From an uncultured Collinsella sp. (GTDB lineage: Bacteria; Actinomycetota; Coriobacteriia; Coriobacteriales; Coriobacteriaceae), in contig CAUBVH010000014.1 of the NCBI GenBank assembly GCA_958439425.1, positions 1 through 61,286 of the forward strand: 61,286 nucleotides of DNA. The letters are read 5' to 3'. A program made the translations under genes and the position numbers. Shown piece by piece: positions 26,780-35,147 of the stretch (position 1 is its first letter; every line of letters begins with the position of its first letter). Under the pieces are notes generated by a model, which saw only the letters and a program-made list of their open reading frames with translations, was not told the DNA's origin and made no database searches.

Positions 26780-27046
26780 TTAGAACGAGAGGTTGTCGTC
26801 GGTGTTGGCGGCTTCGCCGTCGGCGAGCACGTCGTTGCCGTCGACGTCCTTAAGGAGCACCGAGACCTTCTGCTCGGCATCAGTCAGGCGGGTACGCAGG
26901 CTCTTAAGAAGCTCGACGCCGCGGGTGTAGCTCTCGAGCGACTCCTCGAGCTCCATGTCGCCCGACTCCAAGCTGCGGATGATGAGCTCCAGCTCCTGCG
27001 AGGCCTGCTTGTACGTAAGCTGCTCGACCGGGGTCTTCTCTGCCAT
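26780..27046 (-). CDS. xseB: Exodeoxyribonuclease VII small subunit
   Basis: An 88-aa protein matching XseB: LTYKQASQELELIIRSLESG followed by ELEESLESYTRGVELLK, the helical hairpin that binds the large subunit. The enzyme degrades single-stranded DNA from both ends. An acidic C-terminal tail (DGNDVLADGEAANTDDN) follows the core. It begins 42 bases after xseA on the same strand with GAAAGGAAA upstream, giving the usual xseA-xseB operon. Confidence 0.93.
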   Translation of the reverse strand: MAEKTPVEQLTYKQASQELELIIRSLESGDMELEESLESYTRGVELLKSLRTRLTDAEQKVSVLLKDVDGNDVLADGEAANTDDNLSF

Positions 27047-27088
27047 ATCTGTTTCCTTTCCTAAAGGTCTGTCACTGTGAAACGCGGC

Positions 27089-28540
27089 CTACTCAACCGC
27101 ATCGACGGTTGCCGCCACGTTGCCGTCCGCCATGCGCACGCGGATAGCGTCACCAGGCTTAAACGTCTTAGCACTCGTAGCCACACCGTCATCGCTGTAC
27201 GCGATGGAGTAACCACGGGCGAGCACCTTGAGAGGCGACAGGGCGTCGAGCGAGGCCGCTGCACGGCCTAAGTCAGACGCAGGCTTGCTCAACATCGTGC
27301 GCCCTTGATGCTCCAGACGGGAGCTCGCGAGCGTGAGCGCATGGTGCTTGCCATCGAGCCCCGAGGTGCTTGCGACCAAGTGCTCGGGCAGGTGCTCAAA
27401 GTTGGAGCGGAATGTCCCGACCGAGCGCGCTATGGCGCCCGACAGGCGATCGGCCGTCAGGGCAAGCTCAGACTCGCGACGCTCGACCATAAATGTGGGG
27501 TCGTTGAGGCACGGGCGGCACGCAGCCGCATCGAGCGCATCGCCCAAGCGCGCCGTATAGGTATCCCAGGCACGTCGACCACGCTGATCGAGCATCTCCA
27601 GATCGACCTGATCCGACCCGATCATCGAAGCCATCGCAGCACCTAGGCGCTGATGGCGCGTCTCGAGCACATCCTCCAGCTCTGTCATAGCCGGTGCCAC
27701 GGATTCTGCCGCCGCCGTTGGCGTGGAGGCGCGACGGTCGCTCACCATATCGCAGATCGAGGTATCGGGCTCGTGGCCGATACCGGTCACCACAGGCACG
27801 GGACAGGCCGCCACCGCGCGAGCAAGCTCTTCGTCGTTAAAGGTCATAAGATCATCGAAGGAACCGCCGCCACGCACGAGCAAAATGCAATCGGGCGCCG
27901 GCGTAATGGTGGCGGCGCGGCGCAAGCCTTCAATAAGCTCTGCTGGCGCACCCTCGCCCTGGACCTTGGCACCCACGCAAACGAGCTCGACAAGTGGGTT
28001 TCGACGGCGCAGCGTACGCTTGACGTCGTCGATCACGGCACCCGAAAGCGAGGTGACGACCGCCACGCGCGAGCAAAACACCGGAATGCGACGTTTGCGG
28101 GACTCGTCCATCAGCCCCTCGCGGCGCAGCTTTTCGGCTAACTGTGCCACCTGTTGACGCAGCAGGCCCTCCCCCGCCAGCGAGAACGAACGGGCGACAA
28201 AGCTCATACGGCCCGTGGGCTTATAGAGATTGAAGCTGCCCTTAAAGCTCACCTGCATACCGTCGCGCAAGTCGAAGGTGCGCTTGAGATAGGCGCCCTT
28301 CCAGATGATGCAATCGACGGCGGCCGAGTCGTCCTTGATCTGGAAGTAGCAGTGGCCGCTTCGGGCATTGGGGCCACGAAAGCCCGTGACCTCGCCCAGG
28401 ACGCCCAGCTGCGGAATGGCATCGAGCGCGCCGGCGGCGATCTCCACCGCCTGGCTCACGCTGAGCTCTTTGCGCTCCCGCTCGTCCGAACCGTCGAACT
28501 CGGCGGAAACGGCATTGCCGGTTAGATTCCAGCCTGCCAC
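27089..28540 (-). CDS. xseA: Exodeoxyribonuclease VII large subunit
   Basis: Catalytic subunit, 483 aa. It has an N-terminal OB fold (SVSQAVEIAAGALDAIPQLG, GEVTGFRGPNARSGHCYFQI). The nuclease core follows, with VVTSLSGAVIDD, LVRGGGSFDDLMTFNDEELA and TGIGHEPDTSICDMVSDRRA, then a long coiled region. The GTG at 28540 is chosen because AAAGGAGG lies four bases upstream, better than the ATG at 28567. The C-terminus ends with the family's KVLARGYSIAY and a short beta segment. Confidence 0.93.
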   Translation of the reverse strand: MAGWNLTGNAVSAEFDGSDERERKELSVSQAVEIAAGALDAIPQLGVLGEVTGFRGPNARSGHCYFQIKDDSAAVDCIIWKGAYLKRTFDLRDGMQVSFKGSFNLYKPTGRMSFVARSFSLAGEGLLRQQVAQLAEKLRREGLMDESRKRRIPVFCSRVAVVTSLSGAVIDDVKRTLRRRNPLVELVCVGAKVQGEGAPAELIEGLRRAATITPAPDCILLVRGGGSFDDLMTFNDEELARAVAACPVPVVTGIGHEPDTSICDMVSDRRASTPTAAAESVAPAMTELEDVLETRHQRLGAAMASMIGSDQVDLEMLDQRGRRAWDTYTARLGDALDAAACRPCLNDPTFMVERRESELALTADRLSGAIARSVGTFRSNFEHLPEHLVASTSGLDGKHHALTLASSRLEHQGRTMLSKPASDLGRAAASLDALSPLKVLARGYSIAYSDDGVATSAKTFKPGDAIRVRMADGNVAATVDAVE

Positions 28541-28609
28541 GCAGCCTCCTTTCGTCATCGTGCACACGGGCTCCGGCCCTGTGCAAATTCAAGTCCCACA
28601 CATAGTACA

Positions 28610-28639
28610 GCGCCGCGGGGACACAAATCCCCGCGGCGC
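28610..28639 (-). terminator. Hairpin after the zinc metallopeptidase gene
   Basis: Perfect 12-bp arms GCGCCGCGGGGA/TCCCCGCGGCGC, 16 bases past the metallopeptidase stop on the minus strand. It lacks a long U-run but is very GC-rich. Confidence 0.6.
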
Positions 28640-28655
28640 CTGTCAGTCCAAGTTC

Positions 28656-29360
28656 TTATCGGTTGGAGTTTCTGTTGTAGCGAGCCATAAGGTAGAGCAG
28701 CTGAATAATCGAGGTGAGCGCCGCTGCCACATAGGTAAGCGCAGCTGCCGTCAGCACCTTCTTGGCACCGTTGACCTGCTTGGAGCTCATGCCCGACTGC
28801 TCAATGTAGGCCACAGCGCGGCGGCTGGCATCGATCTCGACCGGCAGCGTAACCAGCTGGAACAACACGCTAAACGAGAAGAAGATCAGCGCGAGGGTCG
28901 TGAGCCCCGCGATGTTCATGAACAAGCCCATAAGCAGCACGATGGTCCAGGTGTTCTGAGTAAAGTTGACGACCGGGACCAGGGCAGTACGCACCTTCAT
29001 CATGGCGTAACCACTTTGACGCTGCGCAGCGTGGCCCGCCTCGTGACAGGCGACGGCAACGCTTGCGACCGATCCACCCGAACGGTTGGCGTCCGAGAGA
29101 TACAGATTGTTATCCTGCGGGTTGTAGTGATCGGTGAGCTCGCCGGCAACGCCCTTGATGCCCACAGCGTTGCAACCGTTGGCGTCGAGCATGCGGCGAG
29201 CGACCGTAGCGCCCGTGTCGCCGTCCGAGCGAACCTTGGACCACGTCTTGTACGTCGAGTTGATATAGCTCTGCGCGGCAAGACCGAGCACCGTGCAGAC
29301 AAGAACAACCAACAGGTACAGTGGGTCGATGCCAAAGCCGTATCCATAGTAATAAGGCAT
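28656..29360 (-). CDS. YugP-family zinc metallopeptidase
   Basis: A 234-aa membrane metallopeptidase of the YugP/DUF2044-like group. One N-terminal transmembrane segment (PLYLLVVLVCTVLGLAAQSY) is followed by the zinc site VACHEAGHAAQRQSGYAMM (HExxH-type His and Glu). Two to three hydrophobic segments come next, then PVEIDASRRAVAYI, the third-ligand region. The ATG at 29360 has GGAGGAATT upstream. Its substrate is unknown; relatives are proposed to take part in membrane protein turnover. Confidence 0.87.
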   Translation of the reverse strand: MPYYYGYGFGIDPLYLLVVLVCTVLGLAAQSYINSTYKTWSKVRSDGDTGATVARRMLDANGCNAVGIKGVAGELTDHYNPQDNNLYLSDANRSGGSVASVAVACHEAGHAAQRQSGYAMMKVRTALVPVVNFTQNTWTIVLLMGLFMNIAGLTTLALIFFSFSVLFQLVTLPVEIDASRRAVAYIEQSGMSSKQVNGAKKVLTAAALTYVAAALTSIIQLLYLMARYNRNSNR

Positions 29361-29452
29361 GCGAATTCCTCCGAATCGAGTTACACGTTGGAGGCATTCT
29401 ACCCACTCAACCGGAAAGCAAGTCAGCATCGAAGTTTTGGCATCGTCAGCGA

Positions 29453-29550
29453 AAACGGCCGAGAGCGAGCAAGGTGACGTGAAAGAGAAGCGACGCGTAC
29501 TTTGGTACGCGAGCGACGATTGAACGTCAGATTGCCGCTCTCGGCCGTTT
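29453..29550 (-). repeat. Family-A nested hairpin (3' of rnd)
   Basis: Fifteen-bp outer arms at 29453-29467 and 29536-29550. Read on the minus strand (sense of rnd) the core is GACGTTCAATCGTCG, a hairpin CGCGTAC/GTACGCG, then CTCTTTCACGTCACCTTGC. TGACGT/ACGTCA form an intermediate stem. Related elements lie at 34942-35042 and 52184-52281. Confidence 0.8.
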
Positions 29551-29563
29551 GCAGCGTCGAGCT

Positions 29564-29591
29564 GTTACGCGGTTTGGTAAAACCGCGTAAC
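29564..29591 (-). repeat. Hairpin overlapping the rnd stop
   Basis: Perfect 12-bp arms GTTACGCGGTTT/AAACCGCGTAAC with a 4-base loop, beginning at the rnd stop codon. A similar hairpin with compensated base changes follows dapH at 52143-52170, so it appears to be the 5' part of the family-A element. Confidence 0.7.
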
Positions 29592-30724
29592 TATAAGAGT
29601 TCGATTTTTCCGTCCTTCACGGTGAGCCCCATGTTGCCCGAAAGCAAATCGTCCAGGCGCGAGCCCACGAGCTCAAAGCGCCAGCCTTCGCGCAAGGGAC
29701 TCTGCTCGGGATGCTCGATATAGTCGGCCAGGTCATCGCGCGAGGCAATGACCGAGGTCGCCACGCCCGAGCGCTCGGCAACCAGGCGAATAAGCGCGTA
29801 CATGAGGTCAGTCACGCTCTCCAGTTCCGGCGAGATCTGACGATGTCCGCGCACCATAAGCGGAAGACGGTCGTGCGGGCAGCTTGCGCCACGTTTGATG
29901 GCCATGAGCGCGCCGTCCACGTCGCGCTCCCCCAGCTGGTCGGTGCCACGAATGCTGCGGAACTCCTCGACGCGCACGGGGTTGCGCTTCACAAGCGCCA
30001 GCAGCGTATCATCAGACATGACCCACTTGCGCGGGATGTTGCGGCGCTCGGCGCGGTCCTCGCGCCAGGCGGCGAGCTCGCGCGCGATGCCCAGCTGATG
30101 GCGACTGCACGAGCTGATGCGCTTGACCTTGCGGAACGCCTCGTGGCGATCGGCGCGATAATGCGACTCGTCGGCCAGCGGGCGCAGCTCGTCGATCACC
30201 CAGTCCACGCGGCCCAGCTCGCGCAGACGGCTCATCATCTCGGTATAGGCCACGATCAGGTACTTGACGTCATCGATCGCGTACTCAATTTGTTTGTCGG
30301 TCAGCGGGCGGCGCGACCAGTCGGTCAGCGACTCGGTCTTGGGCAGAGAGACGCCACAAAACGTCTGCACGAGCGCGCCGTAGGAAATCTGCTGGCGCTC
30401 GCCCAAAAAGGCGGCGGCGACCTGCGTATCAAAAATAGGACGCGGCAGCACGCCCACAGTATGGAGCATGACCTCCATATCCTGCGAACAGGCGTGGAAC
30501 ACCTTGGTCACGCTCTCGTCGGCCATAAGCTCGGCGAGCGGCGACAGGTCATCGATCACTAGGGGGTCGACCGCGACGCTCTCGGCAGGGGTGGCAATCT
30601 GAACCAGGCACAGACGCGGATGGAACGTGCGCTCGCGCAAAAACTCGGTATCGACGGCAATCGCGTCGAACTCGCAGGCGCGCTGGCAAAAGTCGAGTAG
30701 AGCCTGATGTGTGGAAATGTACAT
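29591..30724 (-). CDS. rnd: Ribonuclease D
   Basis: A DEDD 3'-5' exoribonuclease for tRNA and small RNA trimming, 377 aa. Exonuclease motifs: FDAIAVDTEFLRERTF (D, E), FHACSQDME (D), and the C-terminal QIEYAIDDVKYL (Y, D). The HRDC domains follow (RHQLGIARELAAWREDRAE, then RGTDQLGERDVDGAL). The ATG at 30724 starts at the first conserved residues; an in-frame GTG at 30760 cannot be excluded because neither has a strong ribosome site. Divergent from the lipid kinase gene. Confidence 0.9.
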   Translation of the reverse strand: MYISTHQALLDFCQRACEFDAIAVDTEFLRERTFHPRLCLVQIATPAESVAVDPLVIDDLSPLAELMADESVTKVFHACSQDMEVMLHTVGVLPRPIFDTQVAAAFLGERQQISYGALVQTFCGVSLPKTESLTDWSRRPLTDKQIEYAIDDVKYLIVAYTEMMSRLRELGRVDWVIDELRPLADESHYRADRHEAFRKVKRISSCSRHQLGIARELAAWREDRAERRNIPRKWVMSDDTLLALVKRNPVRVEEFRSIRGTDQLGERDVDGALMAIKRGASCPHDRLPLMVRGHRQISPELESVTDLMYALIRLVAERSGVATSVIASRDDLADYIEHPEQSPLREGWRFELVGSRLDDLLSGNMGLTVKDGKIELL

Positions 30725-30822
30725 ATCAACCCATCGAATAAGGTTAGGCCCGAAAAACACGGGTAGGATATCGGCATTGCCTTACAACTATACTCGGTTA
30801 GTCACAGAACGGGAACGTAAGT

Positions 30823-31740
30823 ATGCGCTGCCTTATCATCCACAACCCGGCATCGGGCCCCAGCTCAGATGAAATCTTCGCATTCACGCACGCCCTCTCG
30901 CAGGGCGGCGACGAGGTCGTGATGCGCTTTATCGGCGACGGTATGGAGCCCGAAGACGCCGTGGCAGATGTGCGCGAGTTTGATCGCGTGGTGGTCTCGG
31001 GCGGCGACGGCACCGTCTCCAACGTGCTCGACCAGATGCGCGGATGCGGCGTCCCCACGCTCGTCTTTCCCTCCGGCACGGCCTGTCTGTTCTTCAACAA
31101 CATCGGCAATGCCCCCGAGGCCGCGGCGCTCGCCAAGGCCTGCCGCGTCGGCCGTACCGTCAAGGCGGATATGGGTGAGCTCTTTTGGCTCGACGAGAAC
31201 GGCAACGAAAAGCGCCACGGCTTCATCATCATCGCCGGCTCGGGCTACGACGCCGAGATCATGATGAAGGCCGCCCCCACCAAAAACGACATCGGCGAGA
31301 TCGCCTACTTCCTATCCGCGCTCGCTACGCCCAACCCCACGGTGGCGCACTTTACGATTGAACATGACGGCATTGTCGAGGAGCTCGATGGCATCTGCTG
31401 CATGGCCGGCAACACCTCGGTCATCCAAAACGACATCAACCTGTTCCCCAACTGCCGCATGAACGACGGCATGGTCGACATTGCGGTCATCGAACCCGTG
31501 CGCACCGTGCAGCTGCTGCCTACCGTGATCACCGCTGCGCTTGACCCCGCCGGCAAGGTACTCGGGCGCCCACAGTTCAAGATCATCCAGACCAAGGAAG
31601 CCAAGATCACCTGCACCCCGTCACTGGGCATGCAGTTCGATGGCGAGATTATCTCCAGCAATTCGGGCGTCTTTGGAGCCCGCGCGCTTCCGCAATGCCT
31701 CGACCTCATCGTCGACGAATTCTCCCCGCTCGGAAAATAG
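30823..31740 (+). CDS. Diacylglycerol/lipid kinase family protein
   Basis: A 305-aa kinase of the DagK/YegS group. The N-terminal catalytic domain has the nucleotide motif VVVSGGDGTVSNVLDQM and the following FPSGTACLFFNNIG. The C-terminal beta sandwich begins near HGFIIIAGSGYDAEIM and ends with MQFDGEII. It may phosphorylate diacylglycerol for phospholipid recycling; other lipid substrates are possible. It is followed nine bases later by a 30-aa membrane peptide gene with its own GGAGGA, so the two form an operon. Confidence 0.88.
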   Translation: MRCLIIHNPASGPSSDEIFAFTHALSQGGDEVVMRFIGDGMEPEDAVADVREFDRVVVSGGDGTVSNVLDQMRGCGVPTLVFPSGTACLFFNNIGNAPEAAALAKACRVGRTVKADMGELFWLDENGNEKRHGFIIIAGSGYDAEIMMKAAPTKNDIGEIAYFLSALATPNPTVAHFTIEHDGIVEELDGICCMAGNTSVIQNDINLFPNCRMNDGMVDIAVIEPVRTVQLLPTVITAALDPAGKVLGRPQFKIIQTKEAKITCTPSLGMQFDGEIISSNSGVFGARALPQCLDLIVDEFSPLGK

Positions 31741-31749
31741 GAGGACCCT

Positions 31750-31842
31750 ATGAACGACAATCCCCTGATCGGCTTTATTGTCATCGTCTTGGCCATGCTC
31801 GTCGGTTACGCCATCAACGTGATTCACCGCCGAAAGAAGTAA
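31750..31842 (+). CDS. 30-aa single-pass membrane peptide
   Basis: A short gene with GGAGGA at 31740-31745 ahead of the ATG. The peptide has a hydrophobic segment GFIVIVLAMLVGYAINVI and a basic C-terminus HRRKK, consistent with a small inner-membrane protein with its C-terminus inside. It lies between the lipid kinase and a strong terminator. Function unknown; a partner of the lipid kinase is a guess. Confidence 0.6.
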   Translation: MNDNPLIGFIVIVLAMLVGYAINVIHRRKK

Positions 31843-31875
31843 ATCAACATTGGTATGATATTCATCCAGTTATCG

Positions 31876-31926
31876 ACTCTCCCGCTGTTTATGCAAATCC
31901 TAAACAGCGGGAGAGTTTTCTTTTTG
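31876..31926 (+). terminator. Strong terminator after the lipid kinase operon
   Basis: Perfect 16-bp arms ACTCTCCCGCTGTTTA/TAAACAGCGGGAGAGT followed by TTTCTTTTT. Confidence 0.92.
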
Positions 31927-32150
31927 ACCGCCGTCTAATGCTTTATTCAGCTACAGTAAATGCAGGGTGCCTTTATTTAACTAAAGCCATAAAATGAGTA
32001 TTATTATCCGTTCATCGTATATTTCTTCACGCTCATCGAGCAAAGGCTGTTGTCGAGTGAATACTCTTTACACTTCCTTTAGGCTAGTAGATGTATTTAT
32101 TAGCTGAAACTCCGTACGGTTTCGCGGGGTTTCAACAGTTGGGAGGGATT
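31927..32150 (+). promoter_or_regulatory. AT-rich promoter and leader of the C69 peptidase
   Basis: No gene is present. The stretch is AT-rich and should carry the promoter. A 10-bp leader hairpin (TGAAACTCCG/CGGGGTTTCA, one wobble, 32105-32134) lies just before the ribosome site GGGAGGG. Confidence 0.5.
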
Positions 32151-33953
32151 ATGAGGTTTACTCATCCTGTCAACACGCTCAAGAAGCTCGGCTGCGGCCT
32201 TGCGTTTGGAGCAGCGGCTATCATGGCCATGCCGACTTCGGCACTCGCCTGCACCCAGATCTACATGGGCAGCAAGCTCACGGCAGACGGCAACACGTAC
32301 TACGGCCGTTCCGAGGACTTCGGTCCGCGCTACATCAAGCACTTTGGCATTGAGCCCGCACACAAGGACGGCAACGAGTACACCTCGGTCGAGTCCGGTT
32401 TTGAGTACAAGTCCAAGGGCGCAACCTACCGCTACACCTTCGTTCGCGACAACCCCTCGCAGTGGGAAGATCGCTACGACGCATATTCCGAGGCAGGCAT
32501 CAACGAGAAGGGTGTCTCCTGCTCTGCCACGTTGAGCACCTCCTATAACGAGAAGGCCGAAGAGGCCGACCCCATCACCGAGGAGACTGGCATTGGCGAA
32601 TACAACTACGCCAGCGTCATTCTGGGCGAGAGTGCCACGGCCCGCGAGGGTGTCGAGCTCCTCGGCAGCCTGATTGACGAGCAGGGCGTCTGCTCCAACG
32701 ACCAGATCATCATTGCCGACAACAACGAGACCTGGTTGTTTGCAGCGCTTTCCGGCCATCAGTGGATCGCCATGAGGCTCACTGACGATATCGCCTCGCT
32801 CAACCCCAACATCGGCAACCTCACCTATGACGTCGACCTCGACGACACCGAGAACTGCCTCCACTCCGAGGGCATCGAGTCTATGCCTAAGGAGAAGGGC
32901 TTTGCCGAGTACACCGACGGCAAGTTCGACGTCGCCAAGACCTACGGCGAGGAGATTGGCGAGGCCGGCATGCACCAGTGGTCGCGCTATATCCAGGGCC
33001 GCGATTACTTCATGGCTCCGCTTGCTGAGGGCACCGACTACGAGATCGTCAAGGACGAGCGCGAAGACGCTCGCGCGACGACCGGCGCCCTGGTCCACGA
33101 AATGCAGCCGTTGTTCTTTACGCCCGGCAAGTCCGACTGGAACACCTTTGAGATGATTCGTTCCTTCGCCGCTCGCGGCGAGAATGTCGCCGGCCTCAAC
33201 GCCAACACCGACGGCGCGTATGCCATCGGCTCCAACCGCAACACCGAAATCCACACCTTCCAGATCCGTCACGGCATGGACCCCGAGATCGCGACCATCC
33301 AGTGGGAGATGCTCTCCAACGCCGAGTTCTCCGTCGCTAGCCCCCTCTATTCCGCACTGCTCACCGAGGTCAGCCCCTACTTCAGCGATCAGGATGTCTC
33401 CTTCGATCACTGCGAAGAGGAAGACGTCGTGAACAACGAGGAGCCCAAGAACTCCATCAACTACGTCCTCATGGACATCAACACGCTCGCCTATGAGAAC
33501 CGCGACCACTGCGCCACCGGCGTCCGCGCCTATCTCGACGCCCTGCAGAAGGAGCTCATCGAGCAGAACCTGACCGTCGACGAGGCCATGCAGGCCGAAG
33601 AAGGCACCGAAGCCCGCACCGCCCTGGCCAACAAGGCCGGCAAGGCTGCAACCAAGAACACCTATGTTAAGTGCAAGGCCATGCTCGAGGAGATGCGCGA
33701 CTACCTCCAGGAGGGCGATTTCTCCGAGGAGTTCGTCCCGAGTGACTACGATGCTGACAACGACTGCCTGGTCGAGTCCATCACCTACGCCGACGAGGCC
33801 CTTTCCGATGAGGACGTGGCCGAGCCCGAGGCCGAAGAGGAAGAGGTCACCGAGGAGAAGTCCGAGGGCAACAACATGGCCGCCATGGCCGTTGGCGCCG
33901 TCGTCATCATCGGTGTCTGCGCCTACGTGATCTATCGTCGCAAGAAGGCCTAA
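32151..33953 (+). CDS. C69-family dipeptidase, secreted and membrane-anchored
   Basis: A 600-aa peptidase C69/U34 protein. The N-terminal signal sequence (residues about 10-36) ends ALACTQIYMGSK; in this Ntn-hydrolase family the Cys of ACTQ becomes the nucleophile after processing. The family stretch YGRSEDFGPRYIKHFGI follows. Near the C-terminus is a Glu-rich linker, then a transmembrane segment (MAAMAVGAVVIIGVCAYVIY) and RRKKA tail, so the enzyme is displayed on the outer face of the membrane. The ATG at 32151 follows GGGAGGG. Strong codon bias suggests high expression. It probably releases dipeptides from external peptides for uptake. Confidence 0.9.
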   Translation: MRFTHPVNTLKKLGCGLAFGAAAIMAMPTSALACTQIYMGSKLTADGNTYYGRSEDFGPRYIKHFGIEPAHKDGNEYTSVESGFEYKSKGATYRYTFVRDNPSQWEDRYDAYSEAGINEKGVSCSATLSTSYNEKAEEADPITEETGIGEYNYASVILGESATAREGVELLGSLIDEQGVCSNDQIIIADNNETWLFAALSGHQWIAMRLTDDIASLNPNIGNLTYDVDLDDTENCLHSEGIESMPKEKGFAEYTDGKFDVAKTYGEEIGEAGMHQWSRYIQGRDYFMAPLAEGTDYEIVKDEREDARATTGALVHEMQPLFFTPGKSDWNTFEMIRSFAARGENVAGLNANTDGAYAIGSNRNTEIHTFQIRHGMDPEIATIQWEMLSNAEFSVASPLYSALLTEVSPYFSDQDVSFDHCEEEDVVNNEEPKNSINYVLMDINTLAYENRDHCATGVRAYLDALQKELIEQNLTVDEAMQAEEGTEARTALANKAGKAATKNTYVKCKAMLEEMRDYLQEGDFSEEFVPSDYDADNDCLVESITYADEALSDEDVAEPEAEEEEVTEEKSEGNNMAAMAVGAVVIIGVCAYVIYRRKKA

Positions 33954-33968
33954 AGCCCTCATGTCTTA

Positions 33969-34020
33969 GCTGAGCGGACAAGGCAGCAATGGCAGCCTCG
34001 CCCGCTTAGCCCGCTCTTTT
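33969..34020 (+). terminator. Probable terminator after the C69 peptidase
   Basis: GCTGAGCGG/CCGCTTAGC with an inner AGGC/GCCT pairing, followed by CTCTTTT, 16 bases past the stop. Confidence 0.5.
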
Positions 34021-34060
34021 GACCGACGGGAAACCCGCCTGAAATCTTTTTAAAAAAGAT

Positions 34061-34090
34061 TTCCCCGCATACACTTCGCTGTGCTATAGT
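34061..34090 (+). promoter_or_regulatory. Candidate promoter of the ECF operon
   Basis: TATAGT (34085-34090) is a good -10 box; the TTCCCC at 34061-34066 is a weak -35 with an 18-bp spacer. A transcript starting near 34097 would include the leader peptide and attenuator. Confidence 0.45.
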
Positions 34091-34148
34091 GCAGCGCAAC
34101 AGCAACTAGGTGCGACCGCGCCACGGCATCACGAAAGGAGCCACCAAC

Positions 34149-34217
34149 ATGAAGAACACGATGACGTCTCTCAACAACTGGTGGTGGCGTGATGCGAATA
34201 CGATCGGTCGACAGTGA
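34149..34217 (+). CDS. Tryptophan leader peptide
   Basis: A 22-codon open frame with AAAGGAG ten bases before its ATG. The peptide is MKNTMTSLNNWWWRDANTIG ending RQ; codons 11-13 (34179-34187) are three consecutive Trp codons, the pattern of a ribosome-sensing trp leader. It ends 145 bases before an ECF transporter operon and a terminator hairpin lies between. Ribosome stalling at the Trp codons when charged tRNA-Trp is scarce should allow readthrough. Confidence 0.85.
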   Translation: MKNTMTSLNNWWWRDANTIGRQ

Positions 34218-34284
34218 GTCCCTCACGCCTGTTTTTGCGCTCTAGGTGATTGGAAGGCCTCCGGTTTCGACCGGGGGCTTTTTT
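34205..34284 (+). promoter_or_regulatory. Trp attenuator
   Basis: The terminator stem GCCTCCGGT/ACCGGGGGC (34257-34265/34270-34278) is followed by six T's. CGGTCGA at 34205-34211 is perfectly complementary to TCGACCG at 34267-34273, which overlaps the terminator loop and 3' arm. A ribosome stalled on the Trp codons leaves 34205-34211 free to form this antiterminator; one that reaches the stop at 34215 covers it. Confidence 0.75.
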
Positions 34285-34362
34285 CTATCTCGAGCCCGAT
34301 CGCATTCGCATCACGCGCCTCCGCTTTTCTCTTGCAATCCCCTTTTCGAAAGGATTTTCACC

Positions 34363-34935
34363 ATGTCTCAGAACACCACCGCCACCCAGCCCCGCACCGT
34401 CCAGACCGCCGATCGCGGCAAACTCGATGTCCGCGCCCTCGTCCTGCTCGCCATCCTGCTCGCCGCCGGCTTCATCCTCAACTTTACCGTCGGCAAGGCA
34501 ATCTCGGGCATCTCGGGCGGCATGATCAGCCCCGAGTTCATCATCTCGGCCTTCTGCCTCACCATCCTGGTCGTTCGCCCCAACATCGGCCAGGCGCTCG
34601 TCATTGGCCTCATCTCGGCTGCCGTGATCCAGATTACCACCACTTCGCCGTTCGTCGATTTTGCCGCCGAGGGCATCGCCGCCATGCTCATGGCCGGCAT
34701 CGTCAACGCCGCCGGCAAGAACGGTCAGGTCAAGCCTGCCGTCGCCATCGTCGCTACCTTCGTGACCACCTTTGTCTCCGGCGTCATCTTCATGGTTATC
34801 AAGATGGCCATGCTTGGCGTGGTCGGCGAGCTCGCCGCCGCTATGCTGCCCGTCGTCGCCATGACCGCCGTCTTTAACGCCATTCTGGTCGGCGCCCTCT
34901 ATCTGCCCATTCAGAAGGCCCTGAAGCTCAACTAA
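34363..34935 (+). CDS. ECF transporter S component, probable tryptophan (TrpP-like)
   Basis: A 190-aa membrane protein with about five to six hydrophobic segments, the size and pattern of ECF substrate-binding subunits. Conserved stretches include ALVLLAILLAAGFILNFTVG and GMISPEFIISAFCLTILVVR. Specificity is inferred from the Trp leader/attenuator upstream, and the sequence is TrpP-like. The ATG at 34363 has AAAGGA nine bases before it; the longer frame is discarded. Downstream genes encode the ATPase pair and EcfT, giving a dedicated ECF module. Confidence 0.82.
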   Translation: MSQNTTATQPRTVQTADRGKLDVRALVLLAILLAAGFILNFTVGKAISGISGGMISPEFIISAFCLTILVVRPNIGQALVIGLISAAVIQITTTSPFVDFAAEGIAAMLMAGIVNAAGKNGQVKPAVAIVATFVTTFVSGVIFMVIKMAMLGVVGELAAAMLPVVAMTAVFNAILVGALYLPIQKALKLN

Positions 34936-34941
34936 CCTGCT

Positions 34942-35042
34942 CGGCTTTACGAGCCACCCCATCTTGGCGTTCATTCGTCGCTCGCGTACCCAAGTACGCT
35001 TCGCTCCTCTTTCGCGCCAACCTGGGGCCCCTCGTAAAGCCG
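34942..35042 (+). repeat. Family-A nested hairpin (3' of ECF S component)
   Basis: Arms CGGCTTTACGAG/CTCGTAAAGCCG (34942-34953/35031-35042), an inner stem TTGGCG/CGCCAA, then the conserved loop TTCATTCGTCG, hairpin GCGTACCCAAGTACGC and CTCTTTCG. It starts six bases after the stop of the S component. The outer helices differ from those at 29453 and 52184 but all pair. Confidence 0.78.
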
Positions 35043-35085
35043 TCTCCGTGCTCCACCGGCAAAGACTGTCCCAAACAGTTAACTC

Positions 35086-35129
35086 TTGGGGACGTTCTTA
35101 AACGACTAGTCATTAAAGAACGTCCCCAA
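35086..35129 (+). repeat. 14-bp-arm hairpin before the ECF ATPase gene
   Basis: Perfect arms TTGGGGACGTTCTT/AAGAACGTCCCCAA with GACTAGTC in the loop, ending seven bases before the GAAAGG ribosome site of the ATPase gene. A smaller ACTGT/ACAGT hairpin lies at 35065-35079. It may modulate expression between S component and energy-coupling genes. Confidence 0.6.
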
Positions 35130-35147
35130 TGACTATGAAAGGTATCC

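Noticed and set aside
32100..33962. 620-codon minus-strand frame opposite the C69 peptidase
   Set aside because: Mirror of a strongly biased GC-rich gene; composition (Val/Gly/Asp-rich) is typical of antisense shadows.
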